A stretch of 40,000 bases of DNA, from positions 3,170,001 to 3,210,000 of the forward strand of contig NC_135568.1 in the NCBI RefSeq assembly GCF_964340395.1, given 5' to 3'. The notes beneath the pieces are model-generated. The model was not told the DNA's origin and searched no databases. It saw only the letters and a list, made by a program, of their open reading frames with translations. Made by a program: the position numbers and the translations under genes. Positions 1 through 34,524 of this stretch are shown here, in pieces. The stretch comes from Glandiceps talaboti (lineage: Eukaryota; Hemichordata; Enteropneusta; Spengelidae). Each line of letters opens with the position of its first letter. Positions within the stretch are counted from its first letter, which is position 1.

Positions 1-200
1 CCACATACCTACACTACCTACCTACCCATACACGTACACTAACCTACCTACCCATACACTAACCTACCCATCCATCCACCAATCCATCCATCCATCCATC
101 CATATAATATCCATATATGTATCGATCATTCTGTCTGTCTATCTATCTATCCATCTATCCATCTATCCAGCCAACCAGCCAGCCAGCCATCCATCCATCC

Positions 201-241
<41 letters not shown>

Positions 242-409
242 CCCATCTACCTATCCATCATCACTATCTATTTATCTATCCATCCATCCATCCACCAACC
301 CACCCAATCAATCAATCAATCCAGCAATCTATATATGTATATATATATATATATATATCTGTCTGTCTATCTATCTATCTATCTATCCAGCCAGCCAGCC
401 ATCCGTCTG

Positions 410-467
<58 letters not shown>

Positions 468-563
468 CAGTCAGCCAGCTATCCATCCATCCATCCATCC
501 ATCCATCCATCCATCCATCCATCCATCTATCTATTTATCTAGCTAGCTATCTAGCTATCAATC
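1..563. repeat. Compound tetranucleotide microsatellite (CTAC/CATC/CTAT/CCAG with a TA core)
   Basis: Blocks follow each other in the order CTAC-like, CATC, CTAT, CCAG/CATC, TA (about 335-358), CTGT/CTAT, CCAG and CATC. The two frames of up to 141 codons here are runs of Ile-Tyr-Leu-Ser and Pro-Ser-Ile-His produced by the repeats and are not genes. The array starts at or before the window edge. Confidence 0.95.
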
Positions 564-1371
564 CATCTCAAAATGACTACTGTCTCTAAATCACTGATGC
601 AATCTTACAAAGCAATATTAGTTATTCAACCAAGGTAAGATGGAGCACCCTGGGACTACAGTGATGACACAATTGTCTACAAACTCAATTACCCAAAAGC
701 TAAAGCATGTGACTTGTTTGCCTTAACATACGGAAATTGATCATGGATTATTCGAATTGTAGGATTTCCCGGATTTACATCGATTAGTTAATTGTAGGCA
801 AGGGGGGGGGGCACGCCATGAGATTGGCTAATTGTACGTTATGGGACATCAAGGAATTGGCTAAGGTTCAATAATCTCTACTACTATCTGTCGTTTGGAA
901 GATGAAATGTATGAAATAGTTATACCTGACATTTCGTAAGCCTTAGGTTAGAACATATCACAGTATGATATGCCATTACATTATCCAATCAGGACCATCT
1001 TTACATATTTGATGCAGGTTCATCTCGATGGAGTTTTTATAACTAAGAAATGTCATACATTGACTGTACATTGATATTTGAGATAAAGTTGAAGGGTTTG
1101 GATATCGTCATTGCGATATCGTTACGTAATACGTACTCTTTCAGAAAGACAATAAAAATAACAAGTGTTTTGTTTTAGTCATCGCCATAAATAATGTGAT
1201 CGAATACATCTCTTTTGCACTTCTCAGGCAATCTATATGTAGGCACAAATGAAGTGTATACTAATATTACAATTGCGGCGAAGTCGCAAGAAAGTTTGCA
1301 AATTTACAAGGTGGAGGACCGCTCCCAAAGTTTAATTTGGTTCGAAGAGTCATAAATCAAGAGCGAAAAGA

Positions 1372-1406
1372 CCCCCACCCCCACCCACACCCACCCCCAA
1401 CCCCCC
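1372..1406 (-). other. G-quadruplex motif
   Basis: The plus strand is a C-run sequence with only single A, ACA and AA interruptions. The minus strand therefore reads as six G-tracts of 3-6 separated by loops of 1-3 nt. This exceeds the usual G3+N1-7 four-tract rule. The G-rich strand is the sense strand of the receptor gene, so the motif would also be in its pre-mRNA (intron 5). Confidence 0.75.
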
Positions 1407-2835
1407 ACCTTTCAGACCATCTGAATTTTCAAGACCCCTTCGGCACCCCAAATGTTTTCGTTCACTTACTAACAGCTTGATAAACAACACGTTTTAAAAT
1501 TAACCCTAAGGAATATTTTTTAGATATTGGAAAAATGCTACACCTGTCAGAGTTTACTCACTTGACAAGCCTTCGGTGTTCCTTTACTCAGCAACCGACC
1601 AAGCAAAGACTTACTAACAAACAAGGTTCGCTCTCAGAATGAGAAGTAAGCTATAATCTACAGGCTCTGCGAGATTAAAACCATCGATTTTTATAAATGG
1701 CAAACGTATTCCTTTCCTTTTCCCTGAAGCCTTTCATTAATGTCGTGTGTTTGACAAATTACAGACACCGACCATATCCATACTGTATCGTTCCCAACCA
1801 CATGCATTAACGTAGGTTCAACTGAAAAAAAATACAAACTTTGCAGTCACGGCTGCAATATTATTTCTAGTCGTTTTCATAGCTTTGATCTATTCCATTC
1901 TGGGTTCACTTCACAGGTATAACACAAACGACCCTCGAAACTTGTCAAAACACACAAACCACGCATCATTACGCTTTCAACGAGCCGCAATTAGCAAAAA
2001 TCCACGTATCTCTTATCATAAAACGCAGACGATGCGTGACCACGATGACGTCATGACCTAGTTACGATGTAGTGGCCTGGAAATTTTTGTAACATTTGAT
2101 AAAGAAAAATAGTAGAATTAATATAAAAAATGGACATATAAAGAAACTCGTATAATATTTAAAAAATGGAAAATAAAATTCCAATTCTTAATGGTCTTTT
2201 TGGCCTACTCGGCTTGCCATAACTGTCAAACCTGTTTATTTTTGCTTTAAAAAGACGACCTAGTATTCAAATAAAGTTTGCAGCGATAGAATTGAGTCGA
2301 TTCTGACGATTGAAATCAGTTTGACACTATGTGTTTACATTCGAGTAGTTCAGTATAGTTTAGCGACAGTGCACTTTATTCGATACAAAACCTCCGTGTC
2401 TTACATACAGTTTACAGTGACAGTCAAACAAAGTCATTCGTTAGATCATATTTTGACATTCCGTTTACATGTATTTTCTTCTCCATTTTAGCTGTCAACG
2501 TAGGTCATAGAATACATATATGATGGTATAAGTTCTCTTAATTATTCAAAGTGTTTCGCTTGGCAAACAGTTTTCAAGGATGCATCAAATTAATTTTTCA
2601 TATAAATTTTTATTATCAATGTTCTCAAATTGATTTGATGAGACATTTTTAATATCTGTCAAAACATAAACTTTTAGTAGGAAGTATTTATGTCAATATC
2701 TAATGTACGTCATGTAAATTGATATTTTGATATTCTACAGAGACATGGTGGTAATTCCAACGTACCATTAAGACATTATTTTGATTTCTCTAAAACATTA
2801 TCTTTTACATGTTCCAGTTTATCATTTCATTGCAG

Positions 2836-2866
2836 AGGGAGAGGGGAGGGAGAGAGAACGATATAT

Positions 2867-2922
<56 letters not shown>

Positions 2923-2968
2923 TGACTGACAGACACGCACACACACATACATACATACATACACACAT

Positions 2969-3045
<77 letters not shown>
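2836..3045. repeat. GA-rich tract followed by CAGA/ATAC compound microsatellite
   Basis: There is a short purine run, then CAGA repeats from about 2872, an ACAC/ATAC interruption near 2937-2970, then CAGA repeats to 3045. Three overlapping frames of 100-109 codons on the two strands are repeat read-through. Confidence 0.95.
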
Positions 3046-3688
3046 CTGATAGCAAGAACTGGAGGAGAGATAGAGGCAATAGTAAGTTGGAAATACAGAG
3101 ATCTTGAAAGAAAAGCCTAGACAAAATATAGAATTAAAAGAAGAAATTAAAACCAAAATTAAATAACATTATAACAGTACACGAACAGATAGAATTATCC
3201 TCACTTTTCATCGGCCGGCATCAACTAGTCAATTAACGTTTTGTACAAAAGTACACTAAGCTGTAACTAGTTCCAGATGTTCCATTTCATTTCAATTGAA
3301 CACTGCCAATATTAAAACAGGAATAGACTCGTCTCTTTATTTGTCTTGCTTTTGATAATTACAATAAATTTTGTGGTCGCCCTAAATTCCACGCATACAC
3401 TCTAAAAGCATTAATTATTTGATTTGTATTGAAATTACTGAAGGGTGATACAAATTACAACACGCTACTATTTTCAAGTTTGAATTTCAATTCAAGCCGA
3501 AACTTGTATTAAATTGGTTCATACCTTCATTTAGTATATTCATCATGTACATCACGAAATTTTTTTTTCTCTGTGATTGTTTGATTTTGAAATTATTGAT
3601 TGTCAAAGAAAATAGAAATTGCAACACGCTATTGTACGTTTGGATTTGTAGTCATCGTTTAAAAACAAAATAATATGATTTGAGCTTG

Positions 3689-3719
3689 TATGTGTGTGTG
3701 TGTATATATATATATATAT
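3689..3719. repeat. TG/TA dinucleotide microsatellite
   Basis: A short TG run passes directly into TA repeats, a compound dinucleotide array. Confidence 0.9.
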
Positions 3720-4604
3720 TGCTGAAATTAAACAAATTGCCTCCATGAATGTTAGTGAAAGAGTGAAACTGTCATGTGTTTTCTACTAATCTTATAATTG
3801 CACATTTATATCCAAACTGGTATGTTTAGGGACATTTTCCTGGGCTGATGCCAAATGATTCATGTATTGCCAACTGTTATTATGTTTCATAGTAAATTCA
3901 GACGATATTCATTACCTGTAACTTTTACATAATTATGGACCTATATTTGTTGATAATTTCGTGCTTAGTCCTTATGTAGTCTAGATAGCACGTTAACCAT
4001 TAGCTAAACATGTGATGAAAAGAAAGTAGACTGCGCCAAATATTTGTCTATCTTTAATGTATCTCTATAAATTTCATTACGTAAAATGATATATCATTTC
4101 ACCAATTAATGTTATATAAGAAAACTTATTTTATTGAATAATAATATAACATATTGTTTTCATTTTTGAATGCTCAACAAAAATATGAAAAGTTTCCTAA
4201 GTGGAATATATATTCTTGTCACGATTTTGACGAGAAACACCAAAGCCTAATGTGGGATTCCTTGACTGTTTTACTACGATATACGTGGCGTCGTTTGGCC
4301 GCCATAGATACTACACGTGGGAAAAAAACAATCCCCGGGTCAGTCAGGACAGCAACCATCTTACTCAGTATTGGCCTTATAGCTATAATATTTTTATTAG
4401 ATTGCTGTAAAATTATACGACTAAGAACTGAAGAGACCACAAATAAAATAAAAGATTTCGATGCACTTTCCCAAGACCTTTATTTATTGATGTCTTATCA
4501 AGAAGACAGGGTCAAAAATATTTTGATTTTTTTCGAAAATATATTAAACGCTCGGATTCTTATTCTTGTATTTAGGTAAAATATTTTAATGGTGTCAGTA
4601 TCTC

Positions 4605-4721
4605 ATCAAAGAATGCGTATATTTCAATGACGTTATCAGTTAGTTTACGAAATTACATTATCAAAGAATGTGTATATTTCAATGACGTTATTAGTTAGTT
4701 TACGAAATTACATAATCAAAG
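4605..4721. repeat. 55-bp tandem duplication
   Basis: Copies start at 4605 and 4660, with the first bases of a third at 4715. The two full copies differ at only a few positions. It lies in intron 5 with no coding content. Confidence 0.85.
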
Positions 4722-6259
4722 TTCCAGGTTTTTAGATGTTTTTCTGGAGAGACAAAATTACCATACTCGTGTAACTACTGTAGAAGTTGTCAAGATTGTT
4801 TGGGGGGTTAGATTTGATGATTTCATAACACGGACAATGCGCTTATCTGAGAATTATCAATATGATTTCCTGTCATTTTCCGGTTTGTTATTTATGTTGA
4901 TGTATTGATTAAAGGGCAGCAATTCAGATCTGAACATTATTCTTAATTGAAGAATCAATTTTGCTAGTATACTAACTGAAACATATTTAATAGTTATTGC
5001 AAAGGTAGATAATACAATGAGAGATATGGCCATTCCTTATAATTCTAATGACTAGAATATGGCCCTCTCCCAGAACCGATTTGTAAAATCTGAAAAGAGA
5101 AGAAGAAAAAACCCATTTCCCCCGACCCTCCCCCACTAATTACTGAAGGCTCCCTTGGCGAACCATTGAGGTATGTGAGGGTCTATTTTTGAGAGACCCC
5201 GAAATAGTCATCAACATTCGAATGATAAAGCTGTGAGTGTTATGGGGTAATTTTATACCTACTTCAAGGAATAATTGTCGAGTAAATCGAACAGATCAGT
5301 TTTATGAAAGTAATAATCATTTCGATGAAATGATGTCTCAATTTAGTTATGTAACTGTAACACTGTCAATTAAATCTTAGAGCGCTATTGTAGACGATAA
5401 AATGGATTAAAACTGTGTTTAATCTTCCTCTTCGTCGTATTAATGTAAATGTATGTCTTTGATGGGACAATGACATCGCGTGAAAACATAAATGGAAACC
5501 ACCCAAGTAGCTATCATCCCTATAAAATCGTACATTTAATGTAAAAGCCAATCTCACATTTATTGCGCATGCGTTCTATACATCATGATAATATGTTTTT
5601 TATTGAAAATTGATGGCGGTTTCGTCTGTGATCCCAAAAGAGCGTCAAACAGCAGACAACAGTTGTCCTTTGGTATTTTGTGATCGTCTGGTGTGTCACA
5701 ACTTTGTAATGCTGTTAGAAGACAAGATAATATGACATGACAAGTGCTATGTCTTTATAGATATACGATAGCCCTAATGATGATTATAACAGTGCAGAAA
5801 TTTGTCTGCATTTATTTTGCAAGCCAGAAGTCTGTTTGAAAAAATGGCCGACCATATTACTGTTGAAGTACTGTTCTGCCGCAAGTAATTGTCAAAATGT
5901 GAAAAATCAACGCAACTTCTGGTTTAGGGTTTCAGCAAATATGTCAAGAACGCTATCCGCATTTTTCGTTGATAAATGTTTTTGTCAGATTGTTTTCATT
6001 TATTTTATAGATGCACGAACGACATGTAAAATTCTAGTTTGTCACGTGCGAAATAGGTGATATAATCCCATAAGTGAACTGTACAAAAAATACGCTATCA
6101 ATCATTTATATATTCAGTTCTAATGAAAATTACGCAGTTCTCTGTACACGTATAACATGAGCAAAGGCTAAAAAAGGATTCTAGTTTAGTAACATAATGT
6201 TGATAAGAAACTGAAATTTCTCAGATAACTATGGAATTTTGATTGTGCTCTTATTAAAT

Positions 6260-6279
6260 ACACACACACACACACACAC
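6260..6279. repeat. CA dinucleotide microsatellite
   Basis: Ten CA-type units; short. Confidence 0.9.
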
Positions 6280-6491
6280 GCGATAGGTTCATTATCTCTA
6301 CATTTTATGGTTATTGTAGCCTCGATCACAGCTGCCAACACTCCCCGTCTGTTTGAACACGTGATGAACATGACCTGTAAACACGGTGTTTTGAGAATGA
6401 AAATATTACTTTATTTGTTGTCACAGCCTACCAATACAGACCAAAGTCAGTCCTTTCTTTAAGGTGCCGAGGTAACAACTGAGTCCAAGGT

Positions 6492-6494
<3 letters not shown>

Positions 6495-6553
<59 letters not shown>
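6495..6553. repeat. TA dinucleotide array, 59 bp
   Basis: Uninterrupted TA alternation, about 310 bp on the intron-5 side of receptor exon 5 (6865-6971). Confidence 0.95.
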
Positions 6554-6557
<4 letters not shown>

Positions 6558-6864
6558 CATTGAATCATGAAAACCTGAAGGAGGAGGTTGCGCGTTGGGA
6601 ATGGGGGCTGTATATATTTTGGAAGTTCAAGTTCAGTGCAGTAATGTTATCCTTTCCGTATTCGACAATTAACTCTCTCTGAATGATACCAGTTAACGTT
6701 TGGTGTTGATGTGTGTACGATCTTCAAGAACATGAACGTGTTGTTTTTTTTGCTTGGTGGCATGGGAACACTTGAATGAAACTTTGACACGGAGTGTGGT
6801 CTACACTCATATCATATTATATGTGGAAAAGAATGAAAACAACATTCTTGAAGTTGTGACTTAC

Positions 6865-24699
<17,835 letters not shown>

Positions 24700-24777
24700 C
24701 TTTGGAAATCGATCTCTAAATATTACACTGGAATGGAAAAAATGATTGTCAGCGAAATATTGTCTAGTATGACTTGT

Positions 24778-24910
24778 TAAATGACGTTAGTAGAGCTCAC
24801 TGCAATACTACTCCGATGTTTATACGTTCACTGACGGTGACAAACTAAGTGAAGCTCTGCCTCCGCATTGTATGTACGATTGGTTAGTTCTCAACACGTT
24901 CTATTGGCTA
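24778..24910 (-). promoter_or_regulatory. Probable core promoter of the receptor gene: TATA-like box, two CCAAT boxes, CRE-like site
   Basis: On the minus strand, two CCAAT pentamers lie at 24903-24907 and 24879-24883, and a TATA-like GTATAAAC lies at 24818-24825. The CCAAT boxes are about 55-85 bp upstream of the TATA-like element, a usual spacing. Transcription would then begin near 24790-24797, giving a 5' leader of roughly 95 nt before the ATG at 24699. A one-mismatch CRE (TGACGTTA on the plus strand, 24782-24789) is just at or below the inferred start. The elements are seen; their activity and the start site are inferred. An alternative reading is a 5' UTR intron ending at a ttccag near 24730, with TACTAAC at 24784-24790 resembling a branch point. 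Confidence 0.4.
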
Positions 24911-26335
24911 TACGAGAAAAATGTTATGTTGTCAGAAATAGGAAATTAGAAGTGTTGACATATCGAGGACGATATGGCCGTGCGAAATAAATGTTTTGTT
25001 GTACGCATACATAGACTATTAATTAATGTGTGTGTTGACACCCGGAGTAAACTTTAGGTCATTGATCTTACCGAATAAGTATAACCTATAATATTTCATT
25101 ACCACTTACTGACAGCATAATGCAGGATAATTTTTTATGATGCGTGTCAACGGACGGATTGGCCGTGAAAGAAATAATAAAGTAATAAATCGTGCTAGGC
25201 CGCATTTTCAGCGACTATTCTTGTGCAATTTCAGAGATCGAGTTACAATTCAGATTCGTTCACATTGTGTTGTGTTTAGAGCCACTGTCGACATGCATAT
25301 CACGTATATTAGCAATGTAGTCAATAGTGCAGTTCCCTTGCGTTCCTTGACGTTTGCTTTCAGTGATTAAACTCAGGAAGGCATTTATCCCATTGACGTT
25401 ATGTCATGTCGTGTGGGCAGACGTTTGATCCGAATATCCTGCCCAAGGTCAATGAAACATTATGGAACATTTTCAGACAAAATTAAAATATAAACTAAAG
25501 TGTTGACATAAATTCATATTTGAGGAACATTGTTTATCATGATCTAAAATGATACTGGAATGTACGAAATATTTTTGGAAAAATGTTGTTTTACTCAAAA
25601 ACATTGGAGGGAAAGAAACGTAATTTTAGCACATTTTGTAAATAACGGACATTTCTTTGATTCTAGTCTAAAATTAAATTGAAATTAAAAAACAATTTTT
25701 TAAAAAACGATAATTTTTGTAGGATTTTTTTCAGGTAAGTGCTTGGTAACCAAAAGGTTAATCTGTTTTATATTACATTGTGTCTGCTATTTTCCTTTCA
25801 ATTCAATCAATCATGTTTACTTTCCTCTATTCATTTTGATGTCTTTGATATGGTAATCTTGTACTTTTGGCATTTATACATCATACCAGTCACATATAAG
25901 ACTCTAAATTCAAAGCATTGTATGAAAATACAGACACTTTTAACAGATCCAAAGACAAAACTCCAGGTGGATCTTATAATTAAATAGGTTATTCAGCGTT
26001 ATTTTTTTTTGCTTGTTTCTTTTTATTTTCACGTCCCATTTACTGTTAAACCATAATGTTCTATTTCTGTCTAGTCGCATTGGCAGTACAGATGAGGGTT
26101 ATTTTTTTGTTGACTTTGACTACTGCAGTGTGTCTCATTCTTCAGATATGCTACACGTTCTCTATAACTCGGTTGTGTCTGTAACAAAGTCCTGTATATT
26201 GTAAAACTATGTCACAATTAACAAAAGCGTGCTTACCAATGCATGAAGTAGACTGGTATGTGTGTCATTGTTATTAATTAGAATTGAGACCAGTGTCATT
26301 CTTTGAAAGTGGACGTCTTTCAAAGGAATTCGTCA
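24911..26335. other. Upstream flank, no gene seen
   Basis: AT-rich sequence with short frames only (77 codons at 25137-25370, 82 codons at 25739-25987). Neither has a recognisable motif or convincing splice sites. Confidence 0.6.
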
Positions 26336-26524
26336 TACATCCATCCATACATACATACATACATACATACATACATACATACATACATACATACATACAT
26401 ACATACATACATACATACATACATACATACATACATACATACATAGACAGGCAGACACCAGACAGACAGAAAGAAAGACAGACAGACAGACAGACAGACA
26501 GGCAGATAGATAGGCGTACGTACG
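26336..26524. repeat. CATC/ATAC array followed by CAGA array
   Basis: Two CATC units, about 25 ATAC units to 26444, then CAGA/AAGA/GATA units. The 83-codon frame of His-Thr-Tyr-Ile runs is an artefact. Confidence 0.95.
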
Positions 26525-28356
26525 TGTATGTATGAAACTATTTAATATTTATGTATGAAAAAATAACTCAAAGATTTACCATGTTACTGTCAATGAACCC
26601 CTTTCAATAAAGATCTATATAAATCAATTTTAGTTGACATCTGTATTTTTTAAGTCATACCGATACATCCGACGACCCTGAATGCCAATATTAACGATGT
26701 AATGACTCTAAACGTTGATGAGATGGAACATATATAAACTACCTGTCACTAATTGAATTAACATCACGAGGTAACAAGATCTAAAGTTCAAGTTCAGAAC
26801 TCCAGCCTGCTGGATATGATTACAGTTTATGGCTATTATTTCAATCGCACACAACAACTTGGATTTGTACCGCGTGATGACACTGGAAGCGCCACCATCG
26901 TTGAGTATACGTGCGTTTCTCCTATTATACTGACATAGCGTCGGAATTTCAGATACCTTGATCAAAAACCACAGAAGTTAATTTCGTTTCAAGGACAGTG
27001 CTAAATTTAATTTAATTTCACAATGCAATTCCACAGAGCGAAATACTTTAACATTCAAGGAAGCCAATTCTTTTTGAGGCAAATTATGCATAACATAACC
27101 GACACTATGTTCTTTATATTACCTTAACGATGGTCTCATGAGAGTTTTAAAAACTTGAAAACCTTGTTTTAATCCCGTAACTTATATTTGTCAACATAAC
27201 TCATGAACAGCTCTTTTTCGCCTTTCCGACGATGCAACCGATAGTTTGTACAATTTTGCGATTGCAAGATACATTTCTGCGGCTGCGCAGCCGACTATTG
27301 AAGCATATATGACGCACTGTATTTGACGATCTTTGCCAAATGTCTCTGTCACCTTGCATTTAACATGATACAGTTCTTTTCATTCGTTGAAAATTTTGTT
27401 GAGTATAATGAGAACTTTGACCTTGACAAGATCGTAAAACACACGACAGCCGGGTGTCATCCTCGATTGCATGTAAATGTCACTATCTCGTTCTACCGAA
27501 TTTGAACCATTTTAAGTTTGCCGAGATGTTATCACTGTCACGAATCATAAAATGCCATTTTGAGGCCGATAATTGACATAAGATGTATTACAACACTTTA
27601 AGGTTTAAAAAATGTAAGCAATAAATACTAATAGCAAGTTTCGGTATGTTTACGTCAGCTTGTCGTGTAACTGACCTTTCAGGTGAAATAACTACCACGT
27701 ATCACAAGTATATTATTGCCATGCATTTCCGGATCCCATATATAACAATATCATTGTAAGATTAGAGTACATTTTACATCCGTTCCTCTAAGTCAGAGAA
27801 AATCTCTAACATCCGGTCCCTAAATTGATTTCTTTTGCATCTAAGAAGTGTTAGTGGTGTTTTATCCGTCTTCTTGTCTTGACGGGAATCGTGTACAGGG
27901 TATACGTAATCAGACCATGTCACGCACTTTGCAAACATTCGCCGATAACTGCAGGTCGCCAGACTACTTCATTACAATGTCCGGATCGTCCCCGAAAGTA
28001 GTTATAGCAACCATTAGGTAATTTCTATCACGTGGTGTCCTCATTCCATTGTATCAACATTCCACCGCTAAGTAAACCTAATCAATATTAATAATCGTAA
28101 TTTAAAAACTCTTGAAATATGAAAGGTAATTAAAATCACCTATATTGTCCTTTTTGAAAGACATTAGCTTCAAACCCAAACAAGGGGTTTAAATGTTTGT
28201 GCGAAATAATCGTGTAATAGGAAATTATGAGTATTTGATGTGTTGACATTGTGTCAGACATGAAAAGTATACATGGTATGTACTTTATGATAATGTTATA
28301 CAGGTCATAGTAAGACATTACTAATCTAAACCACATATAGAAATGCGTTCTAGTCT
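26525..28356. other. Non-genic stretch
   Basis: No supportable gene. A short open segment (27844-28022, plus strand) ends in a GTAATT that could act as a donor, but the frame itself runs into TAA and matches nothing I know. A 12-bp palindrome GGCTGCGCAGCC lies near 27281-27292. Confidence 0.55.
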
Positions 28357-34396
<6,040 letters not shown>

Positions 34397-34524
34397 CCAA
34401 TATTTTTCTTCGTTCAGCCAAGGAAAATACGAGTGACCTAAGGGATCTTTGTCAGTACGAGACGAGTAGTAATAACCCTTAGGTCACGTCGAGTATTTTC
34501 CGGCTGAATGAAGAAAAATATTGG
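34397..34524. repeat. Fold-back (hairpin) element, arms about 48 bp, loop 31 bp
   Basis: The left arm 34397-34444 pairs with the right arm 34476-34524. The outer 15 bases (ccaatatttttcttc) and the inner GTGACCTAAGGG match perfectly. A few substitutions and small indels lie in the middle of the arms. No target-site duplication is obvious. It resembles a fold-back MITE or a hairpin-forming repeat; I cannot assign a family. Confidence 0.8.

Larger units (their letters stand above)
1..6864 (-). other. Intron 5 of the receptor gene (incomplete; runs off the left edge)
   Basis: The sequence is AT-rich with no exon I can support. Scanning for the expected next exon (about 80 bp, phase 2 start, 'ADGxYxVxxxx...WxPP') and for the Cys-loop exon on the minus strand gave no candidate. 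So the intron is probably more than 6.8 kb long. It contains the microsatellites, G-quadruplex motif and 55-bp duplication listed separately. Two C-rich degraded stretches (about 1300-1460 and 5090-5220) look like old repeats but match nothing I can name. Confidence 0.7.

Noticed and set aside
117-589. Frames of 84-141 codons rich in Ile-Tyr-Leu-Ser
   Set aside because: They are direct translations of CTAT/CATC/TA microsatellites with no complexity and no splice context.
2781-3156. Three frames of 100-109 codons on both strands
   Set aside because: Driven by CAGA repeats (Thr-Asp-Arg-Gln or Cys-Leu-Ser-Val runs); the same interval is open on both strands for that reason.
4154-4579. 141-codon plus-strand frame with a hydrophobic stretch that could look like a membrane segment
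   Set aside because: No family resemblance, no splice or promoter context, and it lies antisense within the receptor intron. The overlapping minus-strand frame is equally open, so it is probably a decayed repeat or chance.
6186-6371. Minus-strand frame upstream of 6371 considered as the next receptor exon
   Set aside because: It lacks the loop A to Cys-loop pattern and the phase 2 start required after exon 5, and runs into a CA microsatellite.
27844-28022. Possible plus-strand exon ending in a GTAATT donor-like site
   Set aside because: About 58 open codons in a slightly GC-richer patch, but the product matches nothing I know and the acceptor is weak. Transcript data would be needed.
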